Both the position numbers and the translations under genes were made by a program. This document shows positions 12,406 through 23,469 of a stretch of DNA of 64,000 nt, in pieces. The notes beneath the pieces are model-generated. The model ran no database searches and had not been told where the DNA came from. It saw only the letters and a program-made list of their open reading frames with translations. The DNA comes from Epiperipatus broadwayi. Lineage: Eukaryota > Onychophora > Udeonychophora > Euonychophora > Peripatidae. The stretch's first letter is position 1, and each line of letters starts with the position of its first letter. The stretch lies in assembly GCA_028023455.1 (NCBI GenBank), contig JAQFVV010000503.1, positions 248,001 to 312,000 of the forward strand, given 5' to 3'.

Positions 12406-14053
12406 TTTGTTTTACACTGTTAATATTATCCTGTTCTATATTAATTCTTTTCAGTTTGACTTTAGGTTTATTTAAATCTCTTTCCTTAGCTATATTTTCT
12501 CGAAGAAAATCTTTATTAATCATATCCTCACTTCTTATTTTAAGTTTAATTTTGGCTTTGCCAATTTCTTTTTCCTCATCAATCCTCTTTTTACCAAGAT
12601 TCAAATCAAATATCTTTTTACTCATTTTTTTAAATTTTACCTTTGCTTTCCCTACATCTCTTTCCTTGTCAAGATTCTCTCTAAGAAAATCAATATTATT
12701 TATCATTCCTTCTACAACTTTAAGTTTAACTTTTGCTTTGCCTACTTTCATTCTTCTATTACAATTTTCATAAAGAAAATTCTCTTTAGATTTCTTTACC
12801 TTTTTATTTCTTTCAAATTTCAATAAGATATATCTTACCAACTTTCTCCTACTGGGATACTTGTAAAATAAGTCATTTCTATTGCAACAATGGTACAAAT
12901 TATCATTCAAATATTTATATTGTAATACATCTAAAAATACGCTTTCTTTGTACCACACAAAATTACTATGATACTGTTCTTTATATTGACTTTGATAAAC
13001 ACATTCTGTTCTTTCTAGTAATTTTTGAGAGTTAATTTTAATCTTTTCTGGTGAACTTAATTCAACTTCTAAAGTTTGAACACCTTCATTCATTTTATTA
13101 TTATGCATTTTTATTTCTCTTAACTCTAGAGTACTATTGTCTAACCATTGAAAACCTAACTGTCCAATTTCTAAATTCTCAACAGTGTCATTTAATCTTT
13201 CACAACTTAATTCTACTTCTTCTGATTGCTTTTGTGAATTTAATTTTATTTCTAAGGATTTATCAACTATTTTAACACACTCTTCATTTTCATTAATATT
13301 TTCACTAGTCACATCTATGGGTTCTTTATATTCTGTTGTGTCCAATCTTATAACACCATCATCTACCAAATTAACAAATGATTTATTATCATACACATCT
13401 TTATTAACTAACTTGACAGTATCTTTATTTTCTTCTGTCAAACTATTATACAAGTTAATATTTTCATTAATAACTTGTGGACTTTCTTTACTTATTATTT
13501 CAACAATTTGCTTACTTTCTATCACATCTTTATTAATTAAATTAATGGGTTCCTTATTCATTGTCAAATCTGTACTAATCACTTCAACAGATTTATCATT
13601 TACTTTGAAAGATAGTTTATGATTTGCTATATCCTTATCAATTATCTCAACTGAGGGCTTACATTCAGTTTCTATACTTTTAAATTCAATATTTTGTGAT
13701 TTATTACTCTCCTCTAATTTATTCTTCAAATTAGCATCTACTATTTTAACATCTTGACTAACTATCTCAACAGATGATTTATCATCTTCAACATTTTTAT
13801 TAATAAATTGAGTTTCTTTCCACATCCTTTCTTCAATCAATCTCATGAACTCATGGATATATTTATTAATCCTCTGTTCCCTCTTCTCAAGTATACAATC
13901 TATAGATTCCCACTTACTATCTGTGTATTTATCAACTATCATTTCAAACTCCTTTTGATGATTATCAGCAACTAGCTCAGAAGTTATTGGTTTCTCCATT
14001 AAATTCCTTACATCAAAATTATCACTAACTGGCATTTCATTACTATTATCCAT
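12356..14053 (-). CDS. 565-aa repeat protein of the LTR element, unknown
   Basis: The longest uninterrupted ORF in the window, on the same strand as the inferred element. Residues 1-110 are acidic/charged. Residues about 90-260 contain degenerate repeats built around a V-E-I-(I/V)-x-K-D type core (for example SVEIVSQDVKIVD and PSVEIIDKDI). Residues about 355-430 are aromatic and basic. Residues 437-556 are four 30-residue repeats, each opening with a basic (V/I/L)(G/N)K(A/P)K(V/I)K(L/F)K motif. I see no signal peptide, membrane segment, CCHC knuckle or pol motif. I do not recognise a family. Possible roles are a gag-like nucleic-acid-binding protein or a captured host gene. The open frame over 1.7 kb of AT-rich DNA argues for recent coding constraint. 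The start was taken as the first ATG, with a stop upstream. Confidence 0.7.
   Translation of the reverse strand: MDNSNEMPVSDNFDVRNLMEKPITSELVADNHQKEFEMIVDKYTDSKWESIDCILEKREQRINKYIHEFMRLIEERMWKETQFINKNVEDDKSSVEIVSQDVKIVDANLKNKLEESNKSQNIEFKSIETECKPSVEIIDKDIANHKLSFKVNDKSVEVISTDLTMNKEPINLINKDVIESKQIVEIISKESPQVINENINLYNSLTEENKDTVKLVNKDVYDNKSFVNLVDDGVIRLDTTEYKEPIDVTSENINENEECVKIVDKSLEIKLNSQKQSEEVELSCERLNDTVENLEIGQLGFQWLDNSTLELREIKMHNNKMNEGVQTLEVELSSPEKIKINSQKLLERTECVYQSQYKEQYHSNFVWYKESVFLDVLQYKYLNDNLYHCCNRNDLFYKYPSRRKLVRYILLKFERNKKVKKSKENFLYENCNRRMKVGKAKVKLKVVEGMINNIDFLRENLDKERDVGKAKVKFKKMSKKIFDLNLGKKRIDEEKEIGKAKIKLKIRSEDMINKDFLRENIAKERDLNKPKVKLKRINIEQDNINSVKQNDFQEFFNCRSGITSI
12386..12745 (-). repeat. 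Four 90-bp in-frame tandem repeats
   Basis: Units at 12656-12745, 12566-12655, 12476-12565 and 12386-12475 (in minus-strand order) each encode 30 residues. Units 1 and 3 are most alike (both contain FLREN and end KERD). Unit 2 is diverged in its middle, and unit 4 keeps only the basic opening. All indels preserve phase, which supports the frame being coding. Confidence 0.85.
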
Positions 14054-15540
14054 TATTACTAGTACTGTAATATTATATACTTATACAAAAAAAAATAAGA
14101 TATAGATATATTTCTATGTAGTAATTACCACAGACCAAGGGCTCACCATCCCCAATCATTATCCCAACAAGCAATTACTCAACTAAGCAAAGTACAAGCC
14201 TTTTTAATTTTATGATACATAATAGCTATCCAATAATCTAAATTTTAGTTGTTTAAAGTCATGAACTTCTTGGCTTATAAAAAAAATCTCATCTATCACC
14301 ATAACATCAACAAATTTCTCTAATATAGTGAGACAACCTTCTCATTCAAAATAATGGTAGTTAAATATAAAATGCTTAAATTGATGCCTATAAATTTTCT
14401 GGACCTTAAAACTTAATACCATTTTATATAGATAAAAAAAAAATCAAGTTCACTAATTATTAAATTTTGTGCCCAAAACACTATTTTACTAAAATTGTAC
14501 TAATGTAGTTTATCATCAACAAATATTCACTAATTGAACTTCATGTTTAAAAGTCACTTATAATGGAAAATATAACATTGATATGCTTGTTTTCAAACCC
14601 TAATTGATAATCAATGTAATAGATTATTTGTCACCAAGAATAGTCGATTAACCAGGCCCTTAAATTTGGTGCTATATATTTAGGTTATATACTTATCTAT
14701 TCCTCTAAAGATCCGACAGATACTGACAGCCAAAAGATTGATTAGCACTTCACAACTTTGATATAGATAAAAGAATCCAATCACTACTCCTAAAGCATAC
14801 AATGTTTCATGAACAATTAGATGACTATCACATTTCATTCTATCCAAGCTACTACAACCCATAATAATTTTCTGAAAACACTATTACACTGCCCTGCTTA
14901 CATCCAAGTCTTAGGGCTATTATTTATAAAATATTTCCTTGATCATCTTTGGGAGTCTTAGAGCAAATATTATACATATATCAAAAATAATTATACCTTA
15001 CTCTCTCTGGAGTCTTAAAGGTAAAATCATGGCAGGACTACTGTTAACTGCTTCATGATAAATAATAACTAACATCACAATTTGGGTTGGAGCAATGAAT
15101 GAGATCAATCAATCACAAGTGACATGAATGCATCACATCCTCAAGACAATGACAAAAATTCCCCATCCAACATCAATACTTGCAACAGAACCAACCAAAC
15201 TCCAACAATCAAATATCCAATCTAACCCTCAAAATTATAGATTTTCTACAACATAAACTTTCCAAATATGGACAAAATTATTACGCTATAATTTAACACC
15301 ATCAATATAATTTTTAAATTGAAATTAAACTGCTTCATGACTATATTTATCTTTCATCATTAAAAAAATACAATAACAGTAACAATCACCATCTAAACAT
15401 AAGGCCAAAATATTTCCATTTATATAAAAAAAATTAAACACACAAAAATGCTTCTCTTTCTTTAAACTATACATCTCATATCAATATATATACTACACAT
15501 CTCTCAGGCATGTGGGTATTTCAAGCCCTAATTAGCTTAT
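14054..15540 (-). other. Leader region of the LTR element
   Basis: About 1.5 kb lies between the primer-binding-like site and the first long ORF. I find no gag-like frame in it. Near 14640-14690 a segment resembles the LTR block around 9400-9440 (GTTAACCAAGCCCCTAAC versus a diverged counterpart), suggesting a decayed piece of LTR-end sequence within the leader. Confidence 0.5.
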
Positions 15541-15563
15541 TTCGAGCCCTAGTTGTTGCGCCA
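15541..15563 (-). promoter_or_regulatory. Primer-binding-like site, tRNA 3'-end complement
   Basis: Two bases inside the right LTR, the minus strand reads TGGCGCAACAACTAGGG and then CTCGAA. Its complement on the plus strand ends in GCGCCA and starts TTCGAGC. That has the layout of a tRNA 3' end: TpsiC loop TTCGAGC, stem half CCTAG, acceptor TTGTTGC, discriminator G, then CCA. The matching tRNA is not identified; a G discriminator is compatible with tRNA-Ser among others. This is inference from layout and position. Confidence 0.6.
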
Positions 15564-15565
15564 AA

Positions 15566-16183
15566 TGTAATGGAACGTACTTGCTGCATTCCATTTAAAT
15601 TGAAGAAAGAAGGCCCCAAACATTGGGAAAGCCAAATATAATGGAATGTATCTTTATATATGATCTCAAATGAAAATAAACATATGAACTTTTGTAACAA
15701 TAATCATTAGTTAACCAAGCCCCTAACTTTGAGACACCAAATGTAATGAATAATTAAACGAACATATTATGCTGACCACATGGTGTCCAAATGTAATGGA
15801 GCATACTTTTACTCCATTATACCAATCATCAGTTAACTAGGACTAACAGTTTGTGGTTCCAAATGTAATGGACAATATATCATATAAACATATTATACCT
15901 CAAATGTAATGGAACATCAATAGATGAGAAGAAAATAATGCTTCAAACATTGGATGATAAACGTAATGGAATATATATAATCTAAATGAATCCAATTGTT
16001 GAGAAAGCCTAATATAATAAATTGTATAATTTAAATGAAGAAAAACAAAATTATCCCAGTTATATTTAAATAAATTGTTTATATTCCCTTTCAACTAGCT
16101 ATACATGAAATAAATCTAAAATCATAGAGAGCAATGAGATCTATCATTATAATTTATTTTCAAGGTTGATATAACTAACTAAT

Positions 16184-16270
<87 letters not shown>

Positions 16271-18087
16271 AAAACAAAGGGAATTCTATTAAACCCAATA
16301 TACACATCTATTATGTAAATTTATGTATATCTAAACATATCAATGAATAATAATATGTGTAAGTGGCCTAAAGACTAAACAATAAGTGAATTATAAAGTT
16401 ATCCTCTATTAAATTGTGAATTCAATTAATTTCATAATGACTCTGGCATTAAAAGAAAAATAAGAATAAAATATTAATACTCTTTCAAATAAATTACAAA
16501 GGCATTACTTATAAAACAAATAGTACATCCTTTATTTTATATTATGGTTTAATTTTAGGTAATATCAATGTTTTAAATACAAACCCAAATAATAAATATA
16601 CATATATACTTGCAATAAGTATATACATTAAATAGATAAAGACATATCTGTGCTTAACAAGTAGGTATTAATATAAATACAAATCCATATTTATATTTTT
16701 CAGATATTTAAAATAATAAAAAAAAAATATTATATACAGCAAATATATATAAATTATTGTTTTGCTATGCATAAGAATTATTATATAAAGTTAAAAAAAA
16801 AATGGAAATAAATTAATAATAAAACAATTTTTATAATAAACATTTGCGAATATAAATTTACTTATTAAAATTTACATAACAACTCATATGCAACCCAAAC
16901 TTATAAGCCATACTTTAAGGTTTTAAATTACTTAAGTGTTAATTTTGACACCTGTTAAACGTTTATTGCTGTTAGAAAACAAGACGCTTGAATTGAATAT
17001 TTATAAAATGTTATATTTTTATAATGAAAAATAAAAGTAAAAAAAAAATGAATATCGATCTCAAAAATATATTTATATATCATTTATACATATAAAATTA
17101 TTTACTACCTTTCAAAATTCACTTGTTTAGTTTTCCTTCAAAAGTCAACTTATTTCATTGTTTTATTTCTTTATCCGTTTAATATTAGAATGCATTCTAG
17201 TTAAAGTGAAGAAACTATCACGTTAGAGAAAATTGTCAATTCTTGGATGTAGGTATATTTTTATCCTTCTAAAATTTCTTTCCTTGAAAAATAAATAAAT
17301 AAATTGAAATGTTAAATCCAATATATTAATTCTAGTTACCTCCAGATTATTATTAGATTGACCATTATAGATTCCAGATAGCTATGTCAAATTTCGGCTT
17401 CAGACGCGATGAAATACATGTATTGAAATTTTCTTAGTTTTTCTTTTTAAACTGCCTTGGAATAAATGAAAGAAAATGGTGCAGCCTCTTGGCTGCGATA
17501 TATCTCTATTAGCCTGTCATGATTTATGTATTTACCATAGAAATCTATCTTATTCCAATATTCTGAAGAATGGTAATTTCAAAGAAACAAAGTACAACAA
17601 ATTTTTATCCTTTTGTTTTTTTAATCCTTATCCTAATAATAATGGCCTCTTTTTTTTGTTGCTGTTGTTCCACGTGCTAGCAAATGCTGTTTTTAAAACC
17701 ATTGTTACCCATGTTTTATTTAAACAATTAACATTAAAAAAAAATAAAATTTCAAGCATATATATAAAAAATATTAAATTGAAAATTTATTTGACAGCTT
17801 TAAATATATATATATATACATAAATAATAATATTGCATTTTTTTAATAATCACCGCAAATAAAATATTTTTTTTATATAATCAACAATTTATATGTCTCT
17901 ATTTATTTATAATAATTAAATATTCATAACGATGTACCATCAACATATAAATAAAATAATAACTTCAAACAATAATAACCATAAACAATAATAATACTTC
18001 ATATATAAACATCAACTCAAAGAGGTTTTTTTATATATATAACAAATGATAATTTTTAAAATATAGATAGACTTATCGATATTTACA
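15566..18087 (-). repeat. 5' LTR of the minus-strand element (2522 bp)
   Basis: Direct-repeat partner of 9263-11731. It is longer mainly because its internal (TA)n tract (about 16187-16268) has expanded. Small substitutions distinguish the copies (for example TTAAATGAAC versus TTAAACGAAC near the left end). The near identity implies a recent insertion or gene conversion. Confidence 0.85.
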
Positions 18088-18199
18088 ATATATATATAAT
18101 ATTATAAATCGATGTCTGTATTTCTTCAAAATAATATACGCAAATTTATAAATAAATATTTAAAAATACAGTATTTAAAAGCTTATATATATATGTATA

Positions 18200-20440
18200 A
18201 CAGTCACTTAGGAGCACTTTCAACTAACTTGTAGCTTTGTTAACTATCACGTTTAAAATGTCAGCTTTCCCATAATTCAATGATGTCAACTTTTCCATAA
18301 TTCTGTGATCTTAATGTTTGCTGCTTGCTTATTAACCAAATGTTGCTTGTATTTACATATTAACATCGCCTCTTTAATTTTCTTTTTATTATTATTTCTT
18401 TCAGTTTTCAATATTTTTACGTTGTTATAATTAAAATCGAAACCATATATACATAATTTATTATGGTAATAAAAGACAGAAGCTGATAAATTATCATTAT
18501 TTTTAAAATTTTGTTTTGTATTTTGAATCCTTTTAAATAACAATAAGTGTTCCTTTGTTCTTTTTTCCAATGTGCACCTCGATTCACCTATATATCCACA
18601 ACCACACCTACATGTCCATTTGTAAATGATACAATTTTTATTTGTAAATAAAGTTTTATCCTTTGAATTGTTTATTAATTTATTTAATGTAGGTGGTGCA
18701 TAAAATGCAATATCACATATTCCTTTGTAAATTTTCTTAATGAAACTTGCCTGTTGATTTGAAATATATGGTATTGATATCCACATTTTTTATCAGAAGA
18801 ATTAACAATATTATTATTTTTATATTTATAAGTAAAATTTTTAATATAATAAACAGAATCATAATTGTATCCACTGTTTAACAATTCATTATAATAAGTT
18901 TCAATATTTTTAGTTTTATCTGATGCATATTTACAAAGATTATCATTTCTAAATAAAAAGGATTTTAAACCTGCCATTTTATGTGACATTGGTACTTTTG
19001 ATTCATATGGAATATATCCTCTTTTTGCTATTGGTTTAAGAGTCATATAGTAATCCAGTTTATCCTTGTTTCTGGTTATCTTGAAATCTAAAAATTGTAT
19101 ACTCATTAAATTTTCATCTGTTTTAATCCACTTTAAGCCCTTTGTATTATTTAATTCCTTAAACAAATCATTAATAGCATTTGGCTTTCCACAGACAAAA
19201 ACATCAACATATCGACTGTATAAAATAATATTTTCTGATAATGATCCTTTTTTAAAATGTATTCTTCATATATAGATATAACAAAATTACATATCTGAGC
19301 AACTGTAGAAAGTCCCATGGGCCACCCATTATTCATTTTATAAAATTCATGCTTAAAAATTGCATAAATGTTTCTATCAATAAAGTTTAATATTTCAATA
19401 ATAAATTTTATTACTTTAACGTTAACATTTTTTAATTTCAATGCATTCTTAATTATTTCAATAGAAGTCATTATGTCAATTGATCCATACATTTCACTGA
19501 TATCAAAAGTACAAATTACATCATTATTATCAATAACAATGTTATTAATTTTACCAACAAAATCAAATGAACGTATTGTAAACAAACCAAAACCGAGAAT
19601 TTCTTGTAACATTTTCTCAATAAATTTACATGTTTCATAATAGAAAGCACCTCCAAAATCAATCATTAAACATAATGGTTCTTTTTCTTCATGCAATTTT
19701 ATATTTGAAAATATTCTAGGACATACTGCAGCCTAGGGATAAATTTTATAATAAGTACTATTATCAATTACATTATTTTTGGCTTTTTTTTAAAATGTTA
19801 TTCACAAATTCAACACGTAAACTTTCAATATTTACCTGGTTAACCTTTATAAAATTAAGAACACTCATTTGAGTAATGACTTTATTTTCATAATCTGATT
19901 TTAGTAACAAGCACAATCATAAGCCTTTATCCTCTTTTATACAAACAAGATTATTTTCAGTTGTAAATTTTCTAAATTTAAAAATTTGTTCATTCCAATT
20001 ATTATTTATCGCAAATCCAAAATTCTTTTCTTTTACTTTTTAACTAAATCATTGCCAACTTTTGAATCACGTTTAATTACTCCCAATGAACATTCAACAG
20101 CAGACTTCAACTCCAAATCATGATCTTTCCATTGGCCGCCAACATATTTTGCACCTAGATTTAAAATATATTTTTCTTGAAAATCGAGAATCACGCCAGC
20201 CAAATTAACAAAGTTATCTTGAAAGTTATTTTTAAATTCTTTCTTAAATAAAAAGTTAATTTTCTTGTTAAATTTATTACATAGTCTATTATAATAACAA
20301 TCAAAAAACACTTGAGAACTACTCTTAAAATTGTACCAATCATTTTGATTATTTAAATCAATCAAGTGATTCAAACTTTTTAAATAACGTCTTTTTTCAA
20401 AGATTAGACATTTACACGAAGAAATAATATTACATAACCG
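18200..20440 (-). pseudogene. Penelope-like element A, decayed RT and GIY-YIG
   Basis: A retroelement relic whose product would be a PLE reverse transcriptase fused to a GIY-YIG endonuclease. In minus-strand order: an N-terminal region (20374-20033, with WYNFKSSSQVFFDCYYNRL), RT core pieces (19696-19151, with VICTFDISEMYGSID and GWPMGLSTVAQICNFV), and an RT end/connection (19166-18684). The endonuclease follows (18786-18286), with GYIGESRCTLEKRTKEH preceded by a cysteine-rich CIIYKWTCRCGCG. The catalytic YVDD position reads YVDV near 19200-19211, so the second aspartate is lost. Several frameshifts and stops separate the pieces. A 3' terminal stretch shared with the fragment at 25040-25310 ends near 18200. 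It abuts the LTR element on one side and a different PLE on the other. Confidence 0.85.
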
Positions 20441-20606
20441 TTGTTTTTAAACAGCAAATTGTATTAGATGACAACATACAAGACATATTAAATTTGATTT
20501 GACAACAATTTGGGAAAATTTTAAACATTTTATATATATATGGGTATAGACCTTGTATTATTTTGCATTATAATCCAATATTTCAATAGACTATCAACTG
20601 CCATTA

Positions 20607-21835
20607 TCAAGAACAATTGTTAGATCTCAAACTATAATGTGACTCAGTGCAAGATGAGAAATGAGATTCAACTTGAAGTAGTTCAGCATTCACAATATGA
20701 GGCTTATCAGAATGTTTATTTCCCTCAGTTTTTTCACCTATTAATTTCAAGTTAATATTTAAAATGAGATGTTTCCACATAGCTGGTATACATTGTGCTT
20801 CATCATCCCTATTTAAACCAGTAGGTCTCTTTAATATTTCAATTGACTCTCTCATGATTCTTAAATCATATCTTTCCAAATTAGCAAGTATTTTTGTATT
20901 GTCAAAATCAGGTTTGTGACCAATTTCTAAGAAATGGGAAGTAAAAATGTGCTAATTCTTTGATTAAAAGCATTTTTATGTTCATTAATTCTGACATTTA
21001 TTTGTCTATTGCACTGACCCACATAGCTTCTTGAGCACTGCATACATGAAATTTCATAAACTCCTTGGTGTTCCAAAAATATTCTGTCTTTAGGTTTACA
21101 TAAAAAATCACCAATTTTTTTGCCAGTAGAAAAAGTAGTCTTTGTATTAAAACAAGATAGTTTTGTACTGATTTTATCAGTAATCCCTTTAAAGTAAGGT
21201 AAAATTACTCTATTAAAAGAGGAATTGCAAATTCTATCCTATTTTTTATTTTTAGTGTTAATGTTATGTAAAGCCTTACATATGATGTTTTTATTATAAT
21301 TATTAAAAAGTAAAATATTTTTGTAAGTTCTATTTCTTGAGTAAGATGTTCTTTATCACATAAATTATAAGCTCTAGTCAAAAGATTTTTTACTACAGAA
21401 AAAAATTGTGCAGGATGATGATGAGAATTAAAATCAAGATATCTGTTTGTATGGGTGGATTTTCTGTAAACTAATATTAATGTTTCATCACCTTTTCTTG
21501 CAATTAAAACATTTAGAAAAGAAAGTTATCTGTTACTTTCCACTTCCATAGTAAATTTAATATTTGGATGCCAATTATTTATAAAAACAAGAAAAGAATT
21601 TAAGGCATCAATGCCATATCTAAGCCAAATAGAAGGTTTTTTAGTAGCTGCACATAATACTTGACTTCCAAAATTATCCATGAATAGATCAGCAATTACA
21701 GATGACAGTGGTGATCCCATAGAAAATCCTTTAATTTATTTAAACTTTTGAGAATTATAAACAAAAAATGTATTTTCAAGGCAATGCTTTGCTAATGGAA
21801 TAATAACATCAAAACTAACCAAATAAAAAATTTAA
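20607..21835 (-). pseudogene. Penelope-like element B, canonical type, decayed
   Basis: A second, clearly different PLE relic in the same orientation. Minus-strand order: an RT fragment LVSFDV near 21820, then MGSPLSSVIADLFMDNFG (21720 on), with WLRYGIDA where WLRYVDD would be expected. Next come the thumb-like region and an intact-looking GIY-YIG segment (about 21085-20960) with GVYEISCMQC followed by SYVGQCNRQINVRINEHK. A C-terminal tail (20879-20607) contains the RESIEI...NRDDE pattern often found at PLE C-termini. The catalytic aspartates of the RT are lost (GID), and the N-terminal half is missing or unrecognisable. No product is expected. Confidence 0.82.
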
Positions 21836-21839
21836 ATCA

Positions 21840-22910
21840 TCATTGACATTTTAACTATGTGTAAAATTGATAAGTTGAATCTATTTATTTAAAACTCATT
21901 TTAAATTCAGTGTTCATTATTCCAAAAAATATTGTTCATTTCCCATTTCAGCACTGCTACTGGTTAGAACAGAAACATCTGAAAAAGAGAAGTAGATAAT
22001 ATCACTCAAAATTGTTTTGTTATATGCTAACATGTATGCTATTACTAACAATTGAATGGAAATACAAGTCTGTTATAAAACAAATTGTGAAAAATGTGAC
22101 TAATAAAAACTTAAAAATAATAAGTGAACACAAAAGATCAAGATTTATTTTGAATTAATTGAAATAGGATTTTAAAACAAAGCAAGATGTACCAAAGCAA
22201 ATATATCACAAAATGAATAAAAATTTCAGAAAATAACATAAAAGCAAAATGTAAAACTATATTGAATTAAATTAAATGCAATCAATTAATTAAAAAAAGA
22301 GTACATGTTTTAATATCCTATGTATTTAAACTGCTGTATGTGTTTGTGAAGATAACAACACAAAAGATAATATATCAGAAAGGCTAAATTTTAATAATAT
22401 TGAATTAAGTATTCTGCATAGATTATAGATAAATAAAGCATGATAAAATTAATTACAAGTAGAATAATTGCTTCATTTGATATTGAAACAATGTCTCATA
22501 GTGTATCAAAAAAAAGATAACTTCATTATAAATAAAATTAAAGTAAGGGATTATATTTCATATATATAGATGCATGTTATTGAAGTAGCATTATGTGCTT
22601 TATATTTTATTGATAAACAGGAATTCTGGAGTATAACAAGTATGACTTGTTCTATTAGTGGGATTATGTCATCAGTGTAATGGGATGTAAAAAAGAAATA
22701 ACAATTGATAAATATATTTAAAAATAAAAGTACTATAAAATATCTTACACTTGTTGATGATGTAATTGTATTGGGAAATAGTAGAAATAGTGCATTTAAA
22801 AAATTGAATAATAATAAATACAATAAAGGAAATAGAAGAAAAAAAATTACAACTTTTAGACATTTTAAAAAAAAGATTAATAAAGAAAATTTATAAAACA
22901 ATATATTATT
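21840..22910. other. AT-rich non-coding stretch
   Basis: No gene that I can support. Short hydrophobic frames near 22.55-22.9 kb on both strands overlap each other and look like low-complexity chance ORFs. Confidence 0.5.
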
Positions 22911-23163
22911 TACATATGATTAAGTTTCAGTTGGAATGATGTTTAGTAAATTCTAGAGAATTTCACCCACGTCATTCAGACGCTTTATTAGCCAGTACTT
23001 CAGATTTGCTCATATATAAGCATTTGAGTCGTAGGAATAAGAGGATTTATTTTAATCCTGCATAAATACTATATCTTGTATTGGTGAGAAAGTATTCATT
23101 TATTATTAACACTCGCAAAGTGTATGCATAATTAGCTTTAAAAAAGGCTGATATTTGAATGTA
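22911..23163 (-). repeat. Dispersed repeat, copy 2 (inverted)
   Basis: Its reverse complement matches 3185-3480, with about 40 bp missing in the middle. Same family as copy 1, opposite orientation, about 19.5 kb away. Confidence 0.7.
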
Positions 23164-23371
23164 AAACAATATATTAAAAATGTTAAAAGAGTTAACTAAT
23201 GCATATTCATACTTACTATTGTCTCAGAAAATAAGTTTGAAAGGTTTTAAATTCAAAAATAATAGGTCAACATTAAATAGTGGAGAAGCATATATACAAA
23301 AAATAAAAGTTGACAATTAAGACAATAAACATCACATGATCACAATTTCTTATGCTTTCTTATAACAGTTA

Positions 23372-23469
23372 TTAAAACAGGCAAAACTCATTATACGTCT
23401 TGCCACACACATTGATTGCTCTAGCTTGCTGTGTGTGGCAATACATATAGTGAGTTTTGCCTGTTTTAA
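23372..23469. repeat. Short foldback element (98 bp)
   Basis: Arms of about 42 bp (23372-23414 and 23428-23469) start TTAAAACAGGCAAAACTC and end with the reverse complement. They pair again at TTGCCACACAC/GTGTGTGGCAA and leave a loop of about 15 nt. The outer sequence (AACAGGCAAAACTC...TTGCCAC) resembles the ends of the larger foldback at 57688-57995, so the two probably belong to one family. Confidence 0.85.

Larger units (their letters stand above)
9263..18087 (-). mobile_element. Putative non-autonomous LTR retrotransposon
   Basis: Two near-identical direct repeats (9263-11731 and 15566-18087) flank 3834 bp. Each begins TGTAATGG and ends ATTTACA on the plus strand, giving short TGTAA/TTACA inverted ends typical of LTRs. 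On the minus strand the inner edge of the right repeat is followed, after two bases, by TGGCGCAACAACTAGGG, a primer-binding-like site. The inner edge of the left repeat is preceded by GGATTAGGGGG, a polypurine-like tract. Both fall where a minus-strand element needs them, and ATAT flanks both outer ends. The interior has no protease, RT, RNase H or integrase that I can see. It carries two overlapping minus-strand ORFs of unknown function. The closest known class is the long-LTR, non-autonomous LARD type; assignment of this element is inference. A tandem genomic duplication is the main alternative. Confidence 0.75.

Noticed and set aside
12456-13622. Plus-strand ORFs opposite the 565-aa gene
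   Set aside because: They are mirror frames rich in L, S, F and I produced by the antisense of a K/E/N-rich coding sequence.
22551-22901. Minus-strand 116-aa hydrophobic ORF with overlapping frames on both strands
   Set aside because: Low-complexity F, L, I, S-rich translation of AT-rich DNA. No motif and no neighbouring splice or element context.
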